From IMG/VR virus record IMGVR_UViG_3300008267_000892, positions 1 through 41,462 of that record: a stretch of 41,462 bases of DNA; one strand, written 5' to 3'. Both the position numbers and the translations under genes were made by a program. Position 1 is the stretch's first letter, and each line of letters begins with the position of its first letter. The stretch is from a virus. Below the pieces are notes generated by a model that made no database searches, was not told the DNA's origin, and worked only from the letters and a program-made list of their open reading frames with translations. Positions 38,907-41,462 of the stretch are shown piece by piece.

Positions 38907-39662
38907 ATGGAACAACAAGTTGTAAATCAAGAATCTACAAAATTTAATTTTCCCACAGAAACCATTGAGTTACCCTCAAAAGGATTATTGTATCCTAAAG
39001 AAAATCCATTATCAAAAGGAACAGTTGAATTAAGATACATGACGGCGGCTCATGAAGATATTTTAACTAACCAATCATATATTCAAAAAGGTGTAGTTTT
39101 AGACAAATTGATGCAAGCTTTAATTGTGTCTAATATTAATTATGGTGATCTAATTGTTGGTGATAAAAATGCAATTATGGTAGCTTCTAGGATATTAGGT
39201 TATGGAAAAGATTATACTTTTACATATAACGGAGTAGAAGAAACTATAGATTTATCTACCTTAAACAACAAACCATTTGATGAAAAATTAATTACTCCTG
39301 GAGTAAATGAATTTTCATATACATTACCTAGCACAGAAGTTAATATTACTTTTAAAATATTAAATCATTCTGATGAAAAAAAGATTGAACAAGAATTAGA
39401 AGGTCTTAAAAAAATAAAAAAAGATTCATCATCTGATTTATCTACAAGATTAAAATACATAATTACCTCAGTAAATGGCGATAGAGATGTTAAAACAATT
39501 AGAGATTTTGTTGACAATCATCTGCTAGCCCGAGATTCTCGGGCATTAAGAGAACACATTAAACAAGTTCAACCAGATGTTGACTTAACTTTTTTTCCCG
39601 AAGGAAGCGACAAAGTTACAAACATTCCAATTGGACTTAACTTTTTTTGGCCTGACCTCTAA
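38907..39662 (+). CDS. gp26: Baseplate hub/tail assembly protein (T4 gp26-like)
   Basis: The 251 residues show the T4_baseplate (gp26) pattern: ETIELPSKGLLYPKENPLSK (here read at about 18-37), GTVELRYMTAAHEDILTNQS, YIQKGVVLDKLMQALI and VGDKNAIMVASRILGYGKDY. The end IGLNFFWPDL is also family-like. T4 gp26 has 208 residues. The position between tail tube and tape measure is the usual site of tail assembly chaperones, so that role is also possible. The last 30 bases overlap a second frame (39631-39960) that lacks a normal start, which suggests a frameshift extension. Confidence 0.82.
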   Translation: MEQQVVNQESTKFNFPTETIELPSKGLLYPKENPLSKGTVELRYMTAAHEDILTNQSYIQKGVVLDKLMQALIVSNINYGDLIVGDKNAIMVASRILGYGKDYTFTYNGVEETIDLSTLNNKPFDEKLITPGVNEFSYTLPSTEVNITFKILNHSDEKKIEQELEGLKKIKKDSSSDLSTRLKYIITSVNGDRDVKTIRDFVDNHLLARDSRALREHIKQVQPDVDLTFFPEGSDKVTNIPIGLNFFWPDL

Positions 39663-39960
39663 TCTAGCTCCTCAAGTTAGATTACATTTATTTAATCAAA
39701 TACATCAAATAGTATTTCATGGAAAAGGCGGTTATGACTGGAATACGGTTTACAATATGCCTATTTGGTTAAGAAAATATACTTTTAATGAAATTAAAAA
39801 GCATTATGATGAAGAACAGGAAGCCCACGATAATGCTATTAACAAAAATAAAAACACAGCAATTGGAACGGATGGCTTAGTTAGAGATAAAAGCTTATTC
39901 CAAAACCAACCAACCCCTCAAAAATCATACAATACTAAAAAACCAGTTAGCTACAAGTAA
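39631..39960 (+). CDS. Overlapping ORF, possible frameshift extension of the gp26-like protein
   Basis: The frame is open from 39589 and stops at 39960. It codes NLAPQVRLHLFNQIHQIVFH, GKGGYDWNTVYNMPIWLRKY and a charged tail. This pattern (R-x-LxxQIHxIVxxGxGGYxWxxVYxMPIWLR) is familiar from T4-like tail gene clusters. No ATG or GTG is available before the conserved part; only a TTG at 39631 could serve. Reading the gp26 frame up to CTC TAA and moving one base forward gives FFWPDL-NLAPQVR, a natural join. A +1 (or -2 on seven T at 39642-39648) frameshift is therefore plausible. A 9-bp hairpin begins at 39661. A sequencing indel is the other explanation. Confidence 0.65.
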   Translation: MDLTFFGLTSNLAPQVRLHLFNQIHQIVFHGKGGYDWNTVYNMPIWLRKYTFNEIKKHYDEEQEAHDNAINKNKNTAIGTDGLVRDKSLFQNQPTPQKSYNTKKPVSYK

Positions 39961-39971
39961 TCCTTGTAGCT
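39949..39971 (+). terminator. Hairpin around the stop codon before the tape measure gene
   Basis: Nine-bp perfect stem AGCTACAAG/CTTGTAGCT; the five-base loop TAATC contains the stop codon of the upstream ORF. Only TTTC follows, so it may be a weak terminator or attenuator. Confidence 0.5.
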
Positions 39972-39976
39972 TTCAA

Positions 39977-39984
39977 TATTTATA
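39977..39984 (+). promoter_or_regulatory. Candidate late promoter octamer TATTTATA
   Basis: Perfect octamer in CAATATTTATAACAAAATA, 15 bases before the tape measure ATG at 40000. Confidence 0.5.
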
Positions 39985-39999
39985 ACAAAATATTTTTAA

Positions 40000-41462
40000 A
40001 TGGCTTTAGATCCTAAACAAGCAGCGGAATTAGCAAAAATGCTTCAAGAAATTGAAAGACTTTCTGCTAAATTTAAAAGGGTTAAAATCATTATCTAGTA
40101 TAGCTGAACAATTAAATTCCCATCAAAAAGGATTCAACGAACTATCAGCTAAAGATTTAAAAAATCTCCAACAAAAAGCTGACTTAGAAAGAGATCGCTT
40201 AAAAAGAAGTCTAAACATATTATCCAGTGAAGAACAAAATTTACAACAACAATTAAGAGGCCTTAATCAACAAGATCCAAAATATACCTCAATTCAAAAT
40301 AAAATAGATAAAATACGAGATCAACATGAGAAAATTTCTAATTTATTACAAAATGAAGATATAACTTTAGGAGAATTAAACAATTCTCTTGAAAAAGAAC
40401 TCAAACTTCAGAAGGATATAGAAAAACAATTAGGAGTTACGGGAATCATACTTAAAGGTATGAGTAAAATTCCTCTTATGGGTGATGCGGTCGATACTAA
40501 AAAAGCTTTAGAAGAGGCAACAACTGCTATTAAAGAAGGAGAAGGAGCAGTAGGAGGAATGAAAGTAGCTTTAAAATCTGTAGGAAAAGATGTAAAAGCC
40601 TCTTTAACAGATCCTTTAACAATTTCACTATTTTTAGTAAAGCAAATGTTTGAAGCCATTAAATCTGTAGATAAAGGTATAGGTGACTTTGCTAAAGGGA
40701 TGAATTTAAGTTATGAAGATGCTTCTGTACTTGATCAAAAATTTAAAAGCATATCCGATTCATCGGGTGACATAGCAGTTAGTACTAGAGGTATTAGAGA
40801 AACTATGCTTGCTATGGGTCAAGCAATGGGAAGTAATGCTATATTAAATGAAAAAGATGCTATTACTTTTACTAAATTAAGAGAACAAGCTGGTTTAACT
40901 AATGATGAATTATCTCAAATGGAGAAATTATCTTTAGCTACTGGTAAAAATTTAGAAGATAATGTTGCTAATACACTATACGCTGCTAAAACAACAGCTT
41001 TAAATAATGGTGTTTTATTAAATGAAAAAATGATAATGCAAGACGTAGCTAAAGCATCAGCCGCTACTAAGTTATCACTACAAAACAACCCAGAAGCACT
41101 AGCAAAAGCAGCAGCCCAAGCTAAAGCTTTAGGTATGAATTTAGAACAAGTAAATTCAATTGCTGACAAAATGCTTCAAATCGAATCCTCTATTTCAGAT
41201 GAATTAGAAGCAGAATTATTAACTGGAAAAAATTTAAATTTAGAACAAGCTCGTCTATATGCATTAAATAATGATATGGAAGGTCTATCAAGAGAAATAG
41301 CAAAAAACTTTGGTAGTGCTGCTGAATTTTCTAATTCTAGCCGAATTAATCAAGAAGCCATGGCTAAAGCAGTGGGTATGTCTCGTGAAGAATTAGCTGC
41401 TACTTTAACTGATCAAGAAGCATTAAAAGGATTATCTGGAAAGCAAGCAGAAGATGCTAAAG
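40000..41462 (+). CDS. Tape measure protein, N-terminal part, with an apparent frame break; truncated by the window end
   Basis: The ATG at 40000 opens MALDPKQAAELAKMLQEIER and LSAKFKR in frame 1, which stops at 40096-40098. Frame 2 is open from about 40076 to the window end and continues naturally as GLKSLSSIAEQLNSHQKGF, then a long coiled coil (QQKADLERDRLKRSLNILSS). A Gly/Ala region with KGMSKIPLMGDAVD, the helix DPLTISLFLVKQMFEAIKSV and Ala/Leu-rich repeats (AKAAAQAKALGMNLEQVNS, DELEAELLTGKNLNLEQAR) follow. This is typical of tail tape measure proteins, and the place after tube and gp26 agrees. Dropping one A from the AAAA at 40075-40078 restores a single frame. That suggests a homopolymer error or a real frameshift. 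Confidence 0.8.

Noticed and set aside
1-41462. tRNA genes
   Set aside because: No cloverleaf with a TTCRA-type T-arm was noticed while reading either strand; a dedicated scan was not possible.

Overview
The window is about 41.5 kb of AT-rich DNA from the morphogenesis region of a T4-like contractile-tailed phage (myovirus). Every gene I can support is on the + strand. Many genes sit close together, with ATGA or TAATG overlaps. The head-to-tail order of T4 homologues is recognisable: terminase (gp17), portal (gp20), prohead core genes, protease (gp21), scaffold (gp22), capsid (gp23), then later gp13, gp14, gp15, sheath (gp18), tube (gp19), a gp26-like protein and the start of a tape measure. 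A host in the Bacteroidetes is inferred, not shown. The reasons are A-rich leaders with little Shine-Dalgarno signal, a Flavobacteria-style signal peptide ending in SFSQ, and a lysis protein of a type I associate with Bacteroidetes phages.

Layout. Positions 1-1475 hold a GIY-YIG homing endonuclease and, right behind it, only the C-terminal half of a FAD-dependent protein, so the endonuclease appears to split that gene. Positions 1560-5245 hold small and unknown genes, an amidase endolysin, a P-loop protein and a spanin-like pair. Positions 5242-14867 are the packaging and head genes. Positions 14992-17184 hold three non-structural genes: a guanidine-modifying enzyme (DDAH/amidinotransferase fold), a phosphatidylserine decarboxylase-like pyruvoyl enzyme, and PhoH. 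Positions 17229-33563 are a large fibre and adhesin region: two giant repeat-rich fibres, four paralogous adhesin-like genes, two LamG-type lectin-like genes and small accessory genes. Positions 33563-41462 are the neck and tail genes, with the tape measure running off the right edge.

The most interesting content lies between the two giant fibre genes (21950-25158). There a PAPS-type sulfotransferase, an APS kinase fused to an HxGH nucleotidyltransferase, a DUF2061-type membrane protein and a homologue of the autotransporter O-heptosyltransferases (TibC/AAH type) form one tight overlapping run. Bacterial enzymes of the last type glycosylate repeat-rich adhesins, and the neighbouring phage fibre carries about ten 15-residue Ser/Thr/Ala repeats and thirty 14-residue YadA-like repeats. 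I infer a phage-encoded system that glycosylates, and perhaps sulfates, its own fibres or the host surface. The sequence does not prove the substrate.

Other signals: an octamer TATTTATA recurs just upstream of many genes and may be a late promoter; five good intrinsic terminators separate blocks; two tail genes show frame breaks (39.65 kb and 40.08 kb); and the adhesin array carries a 52-bp tandem duplication and several deletions. These breaks may be real decay, programmed frameshifts or sequencing/assembly errors, and I mark them as such. No tRNA, CRISPR array, insertion sequence or reverse-strand gene was found, and no gene-free stretch exceeds 300 bases.
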